Positions 1 through 11,746 are shown, counted from the first letter of the stretch. The stretch: 64,000 bases of DNA from Modicisalibacter xianhensis (GCF_900113605.1 NZ_FOPY01000012.1:94590-158589); one strand, 5' to 3'. Made by a program: numbers and translations. Notes: a model not told the origin generated them from the letters alone.

Positions 1-32
1 TTTTACATTTTGGTGAGTGACAGAGCCCCTGA

Positions 33-449
33 ATGAATTCAATGCCCAAGCACGAACACTTCAAGCGGGTTCGGCAGGACCACCAGACCGAGTTGGTGGA
101 AGACTATGTGGAAGAAATCGCGCATCTTCACTCCACCATGGGCGAGGCCCGCGCCAGTGATCTCGCCGAACGCTTCGGGGTCAGCACGGCGGCCGTCTCC
201 AAGGTCATTACGCGGCTGAAACGCGATGGCCTGGTGATTGCCCGTCCCTACCGGGGCATTTTCCTGACCGAATCCGGCGAGACCCTGGCCAAGCGCGTGG
301 CGATCCGCCATGCCATCGTGCTCGATACCCTGCGCAGGCTGGGGGTGCCGGAAGAGATCGCACGCGCCGACTCCGAAGGTATCGAGCATCACTGCAGCGA
401 AGAGACGGTCGTCGCCATGCGGCGTTTTCTGGGCAGGCCGGATACATAA
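33..449 (+). CDS. mntR: Manganese-responsive transcriptional repressor MntR (DtxR family)
   Basis: A 138-residue DtxR/MntR-type metalloregulator. The winged helix lies at about residues 20-85 and a helical dimerisation domain follows; there is no SH3-like third domain, as in other MntR proteins. All six manganese ligands known from Bacillus MntR have equivalents with the right spacing: Asp24, Glu27, His93, Glu115, Glu118 and His119. It is expected to repress Mn uptake genes when Mn(II) is high. A second ATG at 42 is possible; neither has a strong Shine-Dalgarno. Only 32 bases precede it, so a transporter partner may lie outside the window. Downstream is the convergent response regulator, separated by a hairpin. 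Confidence 0.88.
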   Translation: MNSMPKHEHFKRVRQDHQTELVEDYVEEIAHLHSTMGEARASDLAERFGVSTAAVSKVITRLKRDGLVIARPYRGIFLTESGETLAKRVAIRHAIVLDTLRRLGVPEEIARADSEGIEHHCSEETVVAMRRFLGRPDT

Positions 450-480
450 AAGCTCATCCAGGCCAGGTCAGAATACAAGA

Positions 481-501
481 GGCCCACCACGAAGGCGGGC
501 C
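481..501. terminator. Bidirectional hairpin between mntR and the response regulator
   Basis: GGCCCACC (481-488) pairs with GGCGGGCC (494-501) across a 5-base loop, with one A-C mismatch. Read on the minus strand it is followed by a T-rich run, so it probably ends the response-regulator transcript and may serve mntR as well. Confidence 0.55.
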
Positions 502-546
502 TGGCAGGATACTTCTTACAACCTGATGTTAGCGCAGCGAGCCTGA

Positions 547-1209
547 TCAGCTCTCGACCTTGGGCGGCTCAACCTCGAGTTTCTGGGCAGCGATGACCGC
601 CTGGGTACGCGAATGCACGCCCAGCTTGCGCAGTATGGCCGTCACGTGGGCCTTGATGGTGGCTTCAGAGACGTTGAGCTCGAAGGCAATCTGCTTGTTG
701 AGCAGCCCCTCGGTAAGCATGTTGAGCACGCGGAACTGCTGGGGTGTCAGCGAGGCGATAGCCTCGGCGAAGCGCGCCTCTTCCTCGTTGAAATCCTCGA
801 GCAACTCGGCCATTTCTTCGGGCAGCCAGACCTCACCATCGAGGATTTCCCCGACCGCCTCGGCGATCACGTTGAGCGATGCCGACTTGGGAATGAAGCC
901 GGACGCGCCATAATCGATCGCCCGGCGAACCACATGGGGCTCGTCGCTTCCCGACACGACGGCCACCGGGATATCCGGTGTCTGTCCGCGCAACTGAATA
1001 AGGCCGGAGAAACCGTGGGCACCGGGCATATGCAAATCGAGCAGGATTAGATCGGCATCGGGGTGACGGGTCACCACCTCGGTCGTGGCATCCATGGTGT
1101 CGGCTTCGACGATCTCGGCCTGCGGTGCCACCTGGCGAAGCGCTTGAGTCAGCGCGGCGCGAAACAGCGGGTGATCGTCAGCGACGATGAATTTCTGGGC
1201 AAAAGCCAT
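547..1209 (-). CDS. LuxR-type response regulator, ErdR/CrbR-like, beside acs
   Basis: A 220-residue two-component response regulator. The receiver domain (about 6-125) has the acidic pair Asp11-Asp12 and the phospho-acceptor Asp58 in LLDLHMPG; the C-terminal LuxR-type helix-turn-helix starts at LTPQQFRVL. The start at 1209 is chosen because GGAGGAG sits five bases upstream; a longer frame to 1269 has no such site. Regulators of this type (ErdR in Pseudomonas, CrbR in Vibrio) activate acs and ethanol or acetate use, and here the gene lies directly downstream of acs on the same strand. The cognate kinase (CrbS-like) is not in the window. Confidence 0.85.
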   Translation of the reverse strand: MAFAQKFIVADDHPLFRAALTQALRQVAPQAEIVEADTMDATTEVVTRHPDADLILLDLHMPGAHGFSGLIQLRGQTPDIPVAVVSGSDEPHVVRRAIDYGASGFIPKSASLNVIAEAVGEILDGEVWLPEEMAELLEDFNEEEARFAEAIASLTPQQFRVLNMLTEGLLNKQIAFELNVSEATIKAHVTAILRKLGVHSRTQAVIAAQKLEVEPPKVES

Positions 1210-1350
1210 TGAGTCTCCTCCGGATCCTCCTGCAGCGAATGTTCGCACCGTTGCGGCGGTACTGGACACGATCCGCTTTTTCCTTCCGCATGTTACCCCA
1301 TGCCTTACAGGATTCCCAAGGTTGGAATATCAGGATCATAAAAAACCATG

Positions 1351-1374
1351 AAAAAACCGGCCCCTTGAGCCGGT
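1351..1374 (-). terminator. Rho-independent terminator of acs
   Basis: On the minus strand ACCGGC-loop7-GCCGGT (1356-1374) is followed by six T residues. It lies about 100 bases past the acs stop codon and before the response regulator, so the two genes are likely separate transcription units. The rest of 1210-1470 holds no gene that I can support. Confidence 0.75.
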
Positions 1375-1470
1375 ATGAAGATCAGGCCACCATGTAAGTT
1401 GGAGTAAATTCCCCATCGTCAGGGAGCGGGCAGCTCCGGATGGAAGGCGGCCTGACGGGTATTGCTGCGA

Positions 1471-3420
<1,950 letters not shown>

Positions 3421-3577
3421 ACCTGAGCCCCTGTACCTAGAAAACATGCGTCTGCCGGCCGCAAGACGTGCCGACCCCTGAAAGTGCATTCAGCATATAC
3501 CTAGACGGGGGGCTGCACCCTATTAGACATTGGTAGAAGCATTTTCCACTTAAATTTCAAAAACTTAAGCAGCCATC
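3421..3577 (-). promoter_or_regulatory. Upstream control region of acs with repeated TCTAGGTA
   Basis: This gap between the sprT stop and the acs start must contain the acs promoter. On the minus strand the octamer TCTAGGTA occurs twice in the same orientation (plus coordinates 3434-3441 and 3498-3505, 64 bp apart), and an A/T-rich stretch with a CTTAA-N11-TTAAG inverted repeat lies further upstream (about 3550-3570). I cannot place -35 and -10 boxes with confidence. Confidence 0.4.
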
Positions 3578-4126
3578 TCAGGATTGTTCAATAGCCTTAT
3601 AGACCAAGGTCTGGCGACATTGTCGACAAAAATAGGCCTGACCGGCGCGTGCACGAGCGTGACGCCTGGCACTGAAGTAATGGCTGCGACAGGCGCATTC
3701 GTAACGGTGGGGGGCAGGGCTGGCCGAGCGAGTGTCGAAGCGATGAGTCACGCGCGGCTCGAGGCCATAGAGACGCGTCATGACGCTGCGCCACTCGTGG
3801 CCATGCGGCTGGATCCGCTCGCCATCCTCGAGGTGATGCACCAGCCAATGGGCCATCTCGTGAGGGATCACGTCGACGAAGAAGGCCTGGCGATTCTCGC
3901 TGAGCAAGACCGGATTGAAACGCAGCCCACCGCGGCCGAAATGCGCCTGTCCGGCACATTTGCCACGAATGTCCAGCCACACCCGGGGTCGAGGCAGTTC
4001 GGGATACACCTCGCAAGCCAGTTTCCAGGCAGCATCGACACGCTCGTAGGCACGAGCATGCAGCGCCGACCTGTCGAGGGCAGCGAGTTCATCGGGATCG
4101 GGAGTCGGAAGCACAGGGGATTGCAT
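3578..4126 (-). CDS. sprT: SprT family zinc metalloprotease-like protein
   Basis: A 182-residue SprT/Spartan-related protein. The zinc peptidase motif HEMAH is at 89-93, with a further histidine-rich segment (LVHHLEDGERIQPHGHEW) downstream. A C-terminal zinc ribbon has Cys144, Cys146, Cys167 and Cys170. The eukaryotic relative Spartan cleaves DNA-protein crosslinks; the bacterial protein's role is not established. The start at 4126 is chosen because it begins just before the conserved region and leaves 69 bases to the divergent UPF0149 gene; a longer frame would run antisense through that gene. Confidence 0.88.
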   Translation of the reverse strand: MQSPVLPTPDPDELAALDRSALHARAYERVDAAWKLACEVYPELPRPRVWLDIRGKCAGQAHFGRGGLRFNPVLLSENRQAFFVDVIPHEMAHWLVHHLEDGERIQPHGHEWRSVMTRLYGLEPRVTHRFDTRSASPAPHRYECACRSHYFSARRHARARAGQAYFCRQCRQTLVYKAIEQS

Positions 4127-4195
4127 TGCAATGCTAGAATGCCGCTGAATGCCGAGCGCGTCCAGCGCCAGACTCATTTTTTGGTGGAAACGACC

Positions 4196-4843
4196 ATGCA
4201 AGAGACACCACGCCCTACTCCCCTGCTCGACGACGACGAACTGGACCGCCTCGACGACTTTCTGGATTCCGATCAGGTCGACGCCGATGCCCTGGATCTG
4301 ATCGGGGCCCACGGCTTTCTGGTCGCGCTGGCCATCGCTCCCCGCGACGTTCCGGCCGCGACCTGGGTCGGCGAGCTGTTCCACGGCGAGCCCGAGTTTG
4401 CCGATGACAGCGAGCGCGACGAGATCCTCGGTCTGCTCGAGCGCCTGCGGCGCAACGCCGTCGATGCACTGGAGCAAGGCCAGCTACCGGAGTTGCCTTT
4501 CGAGCTGGAACTCGGCGGTATCGCCGCCGAGGAAACCCCGATCGGGGATTGGTGCGCCGGCTTCATGGAGGGCGTGTTCCTCGACGAGACGGCCTGGTTC
4601 GAAGGCGACGAGGAAAGCGCAGCCACCTTGTTGTTGCCGTTCATGGCTCTGTCGGGGCTGTTCGAGGACGAGCCGGACATGGCCGAACTCAGCCGCGATG
4701 CCACCCAGGCCGAGCGGCTCGTACAGCAATTGCCCGAGTTGACCCTCGATTTGTATCTGCATTACCGGGTGCCGCCGGAGAGCCCCAAGCCGACGCCGCG
4801 CAAGAAGAAGCCCGCCGGACGCAGCGGCAAGCAGCGCCGATAA
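4196..4843 (+). CDS. UPF0149 (YgfB/YecA) family protein
   Basis: A 215-residue acidic protein of the YgfB/YecA family (UPF0149). The body is helical and rich in Asp and Glu, with family-typical segments such as WCAGFMEGV. It ends in a strongly basic tail rich in Lys, Arg and Pro (from about residue 197) instead of the SEC-C zinc motif seen in some YecA proteins. The start at 4196 follows GGTGGA at suitable spacing. Function is unknown; YgfB in Pseudomonas has been linked to control of ampDh3 expression, which does not by itself assign this paralogue. Confidence 0.8.
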   Translation: MQETPRPTPLLDDDELDRLDDFLDSDQVDADALDLIGAHGFLVALAIAPRDVPAATWVGELFHGEPEFADDSERDEILGLLERLRRNAVDALEQGQLPELPFELELGGIAAEETPIGDWCAGFMEGVFLDETAWFEGDEESAATLLLPFMALSGLFEDEPDMAELSRDATQAERLVQQLPELTLDLYLHYRVPPESPKPTPRKKKPAGRSGKQRR

Positions 4844-4900
4844 GCCTTGTCTGTTGGCTACGACCAGCACGCCTGGTGCCGGAACGAGCACGACAAGACA

Positions 4901-6055
4901 TTAGCGCAACCGCGTGACCCACGAATCGAGCGTCCCGAACACCCATTCGCGCAGCCGGTACCAGCGCGGGCGTAGCGCCCATTGGGCAGGCAGTATCTCG
5001 CGGCTCAGGGCGAAGTTGCGCTCGAACAGGAGCGCCGTCTCGTCGGCGAAGTCGGCGTTCAGCACTTCCTGGTTGGCCTCGAGGTTCCACTGCAGGCTCC
5101 AGTGATCGAAATTGCACGAACCGACACTGACCCAGCTATCGACGAGTGAAATCTTGGCGTGAATGAACCCCGGCTGATACTCGTAGATACGTACGCCGGC
5201 GCGCAATAGCCGGCCGTAGAAACGTTGCCCGGCATACCTGACTCCGGGATGATCATGAGCATCGCCGGGTAACAGCAGCCTGACGTCGACGCCGCGCCGG
5301 GCCGCCCGGGCCAGGCGACGACGTAATGTCAGGGTGGGCACGAAATACGGCGTACATACCCAGAGGCGCTGCCGGGCGGTGATCACGCGCTGGTGCAGTG
5401 AGTGACGGATGGCCTGGTAGCGGTATCCCTGCCCCCACATCACGCGACCAAGCATGTTGCGTTTCTCGCTCGTCTCGCCCCTTGCCTCCGTCAGCCGTTC
5501 GACCAGTGCCGGATCGCCATCGCCCCGGGTCGTCGGAGAGACCCACAACCGAGCAAAAAGCGCAAGCCAGTCCGCCACGACAGGCCCCTCGATACGTACC
5601 CCGACATCGAACCAGGCCTCGATGAATTCATCCACCGCACCAAAGCCACCGGTAAATGCTACCTGGCCATCGACGATCAGCAACTTGCGATGATCGCGCA
5701 TCAAGACGTTGCCCAGGTGACGCCAGACCAGGGGATTGAAAAAGCGCAGGGCCACGCCGGATTCGCGTAGCCTGTCACGATCCTTGCCATCGAGCCCCAT
5801 GGCACCGAAACCATCGAGCAGAACCAGCACGGTGACGCCTCGCTGCACCGCCTCGGCCAGTCGATCGATGAGTCGTGTCGCCAAGCGCCCCGACTCCATC
5901 AGATACAATTCGAGAACGATGAACGAGTGGGCCTCGGCGATGGCGCGCTCCATGACCGGCAGGTAACGCCGCCCTTCGGCCAGCAGCGTGAAATGGTTTC
6001 CATCCCGCCAGGTGCCGCTCCTGCGCCGACCCGATTTCCTTGCGTACTCCCTCAA
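4901..6055 (-). CDS. Phospholipase D-family cardiolipin synthase, ClsB-like
   Basis: About 384 residues with two HKD (HxKx4D) phosphatidyltransferase motifs: His122-Lys124-Asp129 (DHRKLLIVD) and His299-Lys301-Asp306 (HAKISLVD). It also shows LLDGFG and the C-terminal SCNFD-LEAN segment typical of ClsB. There is no N-terminal membrane segment, unlike ClsA. It likely makes cardiolipin from phosphatidylglycerol and another phospholipid at the inner membrane. The start is uncertain: I favour TTG at 6055, because an ATG at 6118 would overlap the divergent plsB start and add an A/T-rich, atypical leader. The divergent partner plsB supports a phospholipid role. Confidence 0.82.
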   Translation of the reverse strand: MREYARKSGRRRSGTWRDGNHFTLLAEGRRYLPVMERAIAEAHSFIVLELYLMESGRLATRLIDRLAEAVQRGVTVLVLLDGFGAMGLDGKDRDRLRESGVALRFFNPLVWRHLGNVLMRDHRKLLIVDGQVAFTGGFGAVDEFIEAWFDVGVRIEGPVVADWLALFARLWVSPTTRGDGDPALVERLTEARGETSEKRNMLGRVMWGQGYRYQAIRHSLHQRVITARQRLWVCTPYFVPTLTLRRRLARAARRGVDVRLLLPGDAHDHPGVRYAGQRFYGRLLRAGVRIYEYQPGFIHAKISLVDSWVSVGSCNFDHWSLQWNLEANQEVLNADFADETALLFERNFALSREILPAQWALRPRWYRLREWVFGTLDSWVTRLR

Positions 6056-6092
6056 CGCCTCGACGCTCCAGTTCGTAGGACAAATCGCTATA

Positions 6093-8558
6093 ATGCCGCA
6101 ATATTCTCTTGCCGGCATAGGATTGGCCTTGCTGACTTTCTTGCTCCAACCGTTGCGTTCGCCATTCCGCAAGCTACTCGCGCGTTGGGTCGACCTGCGC
6201 CTGGTCGAGCCCGATCCCCAGACGCTGGGCCTGCATCCCGACATCACGACCCTCTATGTCCTGCCCCATGCCGCTCTTTCCGACAGCCTGTTGCTGGAGG
6301 CATTTTGCGCACGACACAACCTGCCACCGCCTGACGCGCGACTGCACCTGGCCAGCCAGCCGCTGAAAGCCTGCGTGCCGTTGCCAAGACCAGGCCGGCG
6401 CCTGTGGGGCAGGCTGCCGCCGGCGCCCGCGCCTTTCGCGGGATTGATCGATGACCTCGAGCAGTTTCCTGGACAGGACGTGCAACTGGTCCCGGTGAGC
6501 GTGTTCTGGGGCCGGGCACCGGGCAAGACCTTTGGTTTCTGGAAGCTGCTGGCCGCCGACGACTGGCGGCTTACCGGACGCATGCGGCGGTTACTGTCGG
6601 TATTGGTCAATGGCAAGGATGTCGAGTTTCACCTGGGCGCCCCGCTGTCGCTGCGCGAACTTTACGATGGACGCTCCCCCGAACTGACCAGCCGCAAGGT
6701 GTCGCGCCTGATGCGCGTGCACTTCCGCCGAGTACGTACACGCGTTCTAGGGCCCGACCTGTCGCACCGCAACACACTGATCGAAGGCGTCGTGGCCAGC
6801 CCCGAGATCCAGCGGACCATCGAGGAGTGCGCCGCCGCCCTGGGCCAGTCACCACAACGCATGCGCCGCCGCGCGCGACGCTACGGTCGAGAGATCGCTT
6901 CCAACATGAGCTATCCGGTGCTGCGCTTTCTGGCCCAGTTGCTGCACCGCCTGTGGAACCAGCTCTATGCCGGTGTTCAGGTCAACGGGCTGGAGCGTGC
7001 CAAGGCGCTGGCCGGCGACCATACGCTGGTCTACGTGCCCTGCCACCGTAGCCACATCGACTACCTGCTGCTCTCCTACGTCCTGTACCGCGAGGGCCTG
7101 ATGCCCCCGCATATCGCTGCCGGCCGCAACCTCGACATGCCGGTGGTCGGGCCGCTGCTGCGACGCGGTGGTGCCTTTTTCATGCGTCGCAGCTTCAAGG
7201 ACAACCGCCTCTACTCGGCCGTGTTCAACGAATACCTGCATCGCCTGCTGTCGCGTGGCCATCCCGTGGAATACTTCGTCGAGGGCGGCCGATCGCGCAC
7301 CGGGCGCATGCTGACGCCGCGCCCCGGCATGCTGGCCATGACTCTGCGCTCCTACCTGCGAGGCACCCACCGCGAGCTTGCCTTCGTCCCGGTCTACATC
7401 GGTTACGAAAAGGTCCTCGAAAGCAGCAGCTATCTCAGGGAATTGCAGGGCGGCGCCAAGAAGAAGGAGTCACCGTTCGACCTGATACGGGTGCTGGGAC
7501 AACTGCGCCAGCCCTTCGGCCAGGTCACGGTCAATGTCGGCGAGCCGCTGCGCCTGGGCGAATTTCTCGACGGCTGCATCCCCCACTGGCGTCAGGCGGA
7601 GCATGGCACACGCCCGCCATGGATGACCCGTGCCGTACCGGAGCTGGGCAGGGAACTCAGCCGACGCATCAATGCCGCCGCCGCGCTCAATGCCGTCAAC
7701 CTCACGGCACTGGTACTGCTCGCCACTCCGCATCGCGCCGTCGAGGCTAGCCTGCTCAAGACACAAATGGCGATGCTGGTCGAACTGCAACGTCTGCACC
7801 CTGGCGGCGCCCAACTCAGCCTGCCTGAGGGGACACCGGATGAGTGGCTCAACGAGACGCATACGCTGGGCTTCATCGAGCGGCGCGACCAGGCCCTGGG
7901 TGAATTGATCCTGGCCAATAGTGAGCAGGCCACGCTGCTCACCTGGTATCGTAACAACGTGCTGCAACTGTTCGCCCTGCCGGCCTTGGTCGCCTTCGCC
8001 TTTCGCAACAACGTGCGTTTCGATCGCGATACGCTCCACGACCTGCTGGCCCCAGCCTGGCCGCTGATCGATCACGAGCTGAGCGTCTCGTTACCCGGCG
8101 AATTCCGCCAGGCGCTGGACAATACGCTCGATAACCTAGTGCATCTAGGGCTGCTGCGTCATGACAACGGCACCTGGCGGCGGCCACCCAGTCACGACGC
8201 GGACAGCGAACGTCTCAGCCTGCTGGGACGCCTGATCCAGCCATCGCTGGAACGTGGTTATTTGCTGCTCGCTGCCCTGCTGCGCTACCCCAGCGGCAGC
8301 CTGACCCGGGAGGCGCTCGAGGAACACAGCCGTCAACTGGCCGAGCGGCTGACCCTACTGTCGGGACTCAACGCACCCGAGTTCTTCGACCGGCGGCTAT
8401 TCAGCGGGCTACTCGACACCCTAGAGAAAGAGGGCTGGCTATGGCGCGAGGCGCAGCATCTGTGTTTCGACAAGGCACTGGAAGCCGCCCAGTTGCGAGG
8501 GCGCGTGCTGTTCGACCCGGTGTTGCGTCACCGCCTGCGCCAGATCGCGCTTCAGTGA
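6093..8558 (+). CDS. plsB: Glycerol-3-phosphate 1-O-acyltransferase PlsB
   Basis: An 821-residue acyltransferase (E. coli PlsB is 807) that acylates sn-glycerol-3-phosphate, the first step of phospholipid synthesis, at the inner membrane. The catalytic HX4D motif is His318-Asp323 (HRSHID), followed by the substrate-binding segment FVEGGRSRTGR. The start at 6093 gives the family-like N terminus MPQYSLAG; longer upstream reading runs antisense into the cls gene. The last bases form a palindrome with the end of the convergent rsmJ. Confidence 0.95.
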   Translation: MPQYSLAGIGLALLTFLLQPLRSPFRKLLARWVDLRLVEPDPQTLGLHPDITTLYVLPHAALSDSLLLEAFCARHNLPPPDARLHLASQPLKACVPLPRPGRRLWGRLPPAPAPFAGLIDDLEQFPGQDVQLVPVSVFWGRAPGKTFGFWKLLAADDWRLTGRMRRLLSVLVNGKDVEFHLGAPLSLRELYDGRSPELTSRKVSRLMRVHFRRVRTRVLGPDLSHRNTLIEGVVASPEIQRTIEECAAALGQSPQRMRRRARRYGREIASNMSYPVLRFLAQLLHRLWNQLYAGVQVNGLERAKALAGDHTLVYVPCHRSHIDYLLLSYVLYREGLMPPHIAAGRNLDMPVVGPLLRRGGAFFMRRSFKDNRLYSAVFNEYLHRLLSRGHPVEYFVEGGRSRTGRMLTPRPGMLAMTLRSYLRGTHRELAFVPVYIGYEKVLESSSYLRELQGGAKKKESPFDLIRVLGQLRQPFGQVTVNVGEPLRLGEFLDGCIPHWRQAEHGTRPPWMTRAVPELGRELSRRINAAAALNAVNLTALVLLATPHRAVEASLLKTQMAMLVELQRLHPGGAQLSLPEGTPDEWLNETHTLGFIERRDQALGELILANSEQATLLTWYRNNVLQLFALPALVAFAFRNNVRFDRDTLHDLLAPAWPLIDHELSVSLPGEFRQALDNTLDNLVHLGLLRHDNGTWRRPPSHDADSERLSLLGRLIQPSLERGYLLLAALLRYPSGSLTREALEEHSRQLAERLTLLSGLNAPEFFDRRLFSGLLDTLEKEGWLWREAQHLCFDKALEAAQLRGRVLFDPVLRHRLRQIALQ

Positions 8559-8570
8559 AGCCGCGCGATC
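8543..8570. terminator. Palindrome spanning the convergent plsB and rsmJ stop codons
   Basis: GATCGCGC (8543-8550) pairs with GCGCGATC (8563-8570), and the loop itself contains CTTCA-G-TGAAG. The hairpin lies over the ends of both converging genes, which are only 10 bases apart. It lacks a T-tract, so its role as a terminator is inferred from position. Confidence 0.45.
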
Positions 8571-9357
8571 ACTTCAGGGCGCGGTGCACGTAGAGGTCGT
8601 AGCGGCTGGTCTTGCCCTCGATCATGTGGCCGGGCCGGGGGCCATCGATAGGCGGCGCCTTGCGGGGGCGCTTGACCACGACACGGTGGGTGGCCACGTC
8701 AAGCGCAGCCTCGAGCAGGCGTGGCGCGTCATCGTCGTCACCAGCCAGTTCGCGAAACAGGCGCATGTCTTTCTTGACCAGTGCCGACTTGTCGCGATGG
8801 GGGAACATCGGATCGAGATGGATCACCTGCGGTGCGATTCCGCTACGGGCGACGACCGTATCCAGTTCGCGCCCGGCATCGGCATGCATGGCCTGCATGC
8901 GCGCCGCGATCTCTCCCGCCTCGTCATCACGCCGGGCACGCCACAGACCATCCTCGAGCAACGCGAAGATGGCCGGCACCCGCTCCAGCAACAGCACCTC
9001 GGCACCCAACGTCGCCAGCACGAAGGCATCGCGTCCCAGGCCCGCCGTGGCATCGACGATGCTCGGCGTCACGCCGCCCTTGCCCAGTCCGCACGCCTTG
9101 GCTACCAGCTGACCACGCCCGCCGCCGAAGCGACGGCGATGAGCGGCTTTGCCGCCGACGAAGTCGACCTGCAGGGGATTGCCGTAGTGCACTGAATCGC
9201 CGGCGATGGCCAGCCCTTCGGGGGTCTCGAGCAGCGCCAGGCCATGCTCGGGCCGGATCGGTGCCCAGGCAATGCCCAGGCGCGCCGCCAAGGACTGCAG
9301 TTCATCCCCTACGGCAACGATACCCGAAGAGGCATCGGCCTGGGTCAGGCTACCCAT
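8569..9357 (-). CDS. rsmJ: 16S rRNA (guanine1516-N2)-methyltransferase RsmJ
   Basis: A 262-residue SAM-dependent methyltransferase of the YhiQ/RsmJ family, which methylates G1516 of 16S rRNA. Visible features are the SAM-binding [11 protein letters not shown], the acidic LLLERVP strand end and the family-specific [19 protein letters not shown] catalytic segment. The start at 9357 overlaps the 3' end of uppP by 13 bases, suggesting translational coupling; a longer frame would run deep into uppP. Confidence 0.92.
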   Translation of the reverse strand: MGSLTQADASSGIVAVGDELQSLAARLGIAWAPIRPEHGLALLETPEGLAIAGDSVHYGNPLQVDFVGGKAAHRRRFGGGRGQLVAKACGLGKGGVTPSIVDATAGLGRDAFVLATLGAEVLLLERVPAIFALLEDGLWRARRDDEAGEIAARMQAMHADAGRELDTVVARSGIAPQVIHLDPMFPHRDKSALVKKDMRLFRELAGDDDDAPRLLEAALDVATHRVVVKRPRKAPPIDGPRPGHMIEGKTSRYDLYVHRALK

Positions 9358-10160
9358 AGCCACAACAGCACGCCCCCCAGCAGCAGGCGGTAGGCCACGA
9401 ACGGCCACATGCCGATGCGATCCAGTGCCGCCAGGAACAGCTTGATGCACACCAGCGCTGCCACGAAGGAAAGACCGGCACCGATCAGCACATCATGAAC
9501 CGCGGCGTCCGAGCCCGACTCGGCCAGCTCCAGCCCTTTCAATGCGCCGGCGGCGATGATCAGGGGTATCGACAGCAGGAAGGAAAAACGCGCCGAGCTG
9601 AGGCGATCGAAACCCAGCAGCAATGCTGCGGTAATTGTGATCCCCGAGCGAGACGTGCCAGGTATCAGGGCGATGGCCTGGAACAGGCCGATGATCAGCG
9701 CTGCCTTGAGGGTCATCGTCGCCAGGTCGCGGCTGCGGCTGCCCCGGGCATCGGCCCACCACAGCAGCAGCCCGAAGACGATGGTGGTGATCGCAATGAC
9801 CAGTGACGAGCGCAGCGAGGATTCGATGAGATCGTTGAACAGCCCACCGAAGATGACTGCCGGCAAGGTGGCGAGCAGCACCATCCAGCCCAGCCAGCTC
9901 GACTCGGTCTGTCGCGAGGCCAACGACCCCGTACCGGCGAACTGTCCAAACCAGCCGGACAGGATGGCCACGATGTCGCGTCGAAACACCAGCATCACGG
10001 CGGCCAGCGTACCTACATGCACGGCCACATCGAAAGCCAGCCCCTGATCGGGCCAGCCCAGCACCTGCGAGGGCAGGATCAGATGCGCTGATGATGAGAT
10101 CGGCAGGAATTCGGTCAGTCCCTGAATCAGGGCCAGCACCACCAGTTGCAACCAGTCCAT
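9345..10160 (-). CDS. uppP: Undecaprenyl-diphosphatase UppP (BacA)
   Basis: A 271-residue polytopic membrane phosphatase that recycles undecaprenyl pyrophosphate to the monophosphate carrier for peptidoglycan and other surface polymers. It has both signature motifs: [15 protein letters not shown] near the N terminus and the catalytic PGTSRSG in the C-terminal half. AGGAAA precedes the ATG at 10160. It lies 77 bases downstream of tsaB and overlaps rsmJ. Confidence 0.96.
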   Translation of the reverse strand: MDWLQLVVLALIQGLTEFLPISSSAHLILPSQVLGWPDQGLAFDVAVHVGTLAAVMLVFRRDIVAILSGWFGQFAGTGSLASRQTESSWLGWMVLLATLPAVIFGGLFNDLIESSLRSSLVIAITTIVFGLLLWWADARGSRSRDLATMTLKAALIIGLFQAIALIPGTSRSGITITAALLLGFDRLSSARFSFLLSIPLIIAAGALKGLELAESGSDAAVHDVLIGAGLSFVAALVCIKLFLAALDRIGMWPFVAYRLLLGGVLLWLWVA

Positions 10161-10236
10161 TGATGTTTCCTGTGTCCGTAGGAGAGAGAACGGCTCGACG
10201 ACGCCGAGCCATGTTGCCGATCGCGAACGTTGAGGC

Positions 10237-10923
10237 CTAGCGCTTCTGCCAGGCCACCTGATCACGTAGATAGACGGGAATGACCTCGTGGGCCGCCTGG
10301 CCCTCGCCGGCGTCGAACGCCTTGGCAGCGAGCCGCACCATGTCGGCGGCATCCGGCTGCATGTCGGGCAGGCGCTGGCTCAAGGCTGCCTGCACCAGGG
10401 TCGGCATGGCCTCCCATAGCGTCCAGCCCGAGCCGACACCGCACCAGTCGGCATCCTGACGATCCGACGGGACGCGCAATCGGTCGGGAGGCATGACCGC
10501 CTCGTCGAGTACCCGATTCAAGCTGCCATCCTGACAGTGATAGGCCGCCACATAGATCTCGTTCATGCGTGCGTCCAAGGCGGGAATCACGTAGCGCAGG
10601 TGGTACCGGCGGTGTGCTGCCAGCGCCAGCGCCTCGAGGGTCGAGACGCCAAGCAACGGCCGGTCGAGCCCGAAAGCCAGACCTTGGGCTACCCCGGCGG
10701 CAATCCGCAGGCCAGTGAACGACCCCGGACCACGCCCGTAGGCCAAGGCGTCCAGATCGTCAGGCTGCAACCCCGCCTCGGCCAGGACCTCATCGATCAT
10801 CGGCATCAGACGGCGGGTGTGCTCGCGGGGTGTGAGGGCGAAGCGGGAAGTCACCTCGCCCTTGTGCCAGACAGCACAGGAACAGGCACTCGAGGAGGCA
10901 TCCAGGGCCAGCAGCGTCGACAT
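10237..10923 (-). CDS. tsaB: tRNA threonylcarbamoyladenosine biosynthesis protein TsaB
   Basis: A 228-residue ASKHA-fold protein (YeaZ). It is the non-catalytic partner of TsaD in the TsaB-TsaD-TsaE complex that makes t6A37 in ANN-decoding tRNAs. The N terminus MSTLLALDASSSACS and the RGPGSFTGLRI segment are diagnostic. It sits between adk and uppP on the minus strand, with a strong hairpin separating it from adk. Confidence 0.93.
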   Translation of the reverse strand: MSTLLALDASSSACSCAVWHKGEVTSRFALTPREHTRRLMPMIDEVLAEAGLQPDDLDALAYGRGPGSFTGLRIAAGVAQGLAFGLDRPLLGVSTLEALALAAHRRYHLRYVIPALDARMNEIYVAAYHCQDGSLNRVLDEAVMPPDRLRVPSDRQDADWCGVGSGWTLWEAMPTLVQAALSQRLPDMQPDAADMVRLAAKAFDAGEGQAAHEVIPVYLRDQVAWQKR

Positions 10924-11002
10924 CGGCGGTTCACGGGGTCATGAAATGGAGTGCGCATTATACGGCCGCGGCCTGCCCCGCAAAACCCGCTCCCCAACGA
11001 CA

Positions 11003-11027
11003 ATGGCCCGGACTCGGTCCGGGCCAT
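11003..11027 (-). terminator. Hairpin terminator downstream of adk
   Basis: A perfect 11-base-pair stem, ATGGCCCGGAC (11003-11013) with GTCCGGGCCAT (11017-11027), closes a 3-base loop 26 bases past the adk stop codon. On the minus strand it is followed by a moderately T-rich TTGTCGTT. Confidence 0.7.
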
Positions 11028-11053
11028 GGCGCGTACGGGTAACGCGGCGTCTG

Positions 11054-11746
<693 letters not shown>

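Noticed and set aside
3584..4195. N-terminal 200-codon extension of the UPF0149 gene, overlapping sprT on the other strand
   Set aside because: The extension is antisense to the conserved sprT gene; the UPF0149 family begins near the ATG at 4196, which has a ribosome-binding site.
9493..10212. A second frame over uppP that reads as an Arg/His-rich protein
   Set aside because: It is an off-frame shadow; uppP has both catalytic motifs and membrane segments in the other frame.
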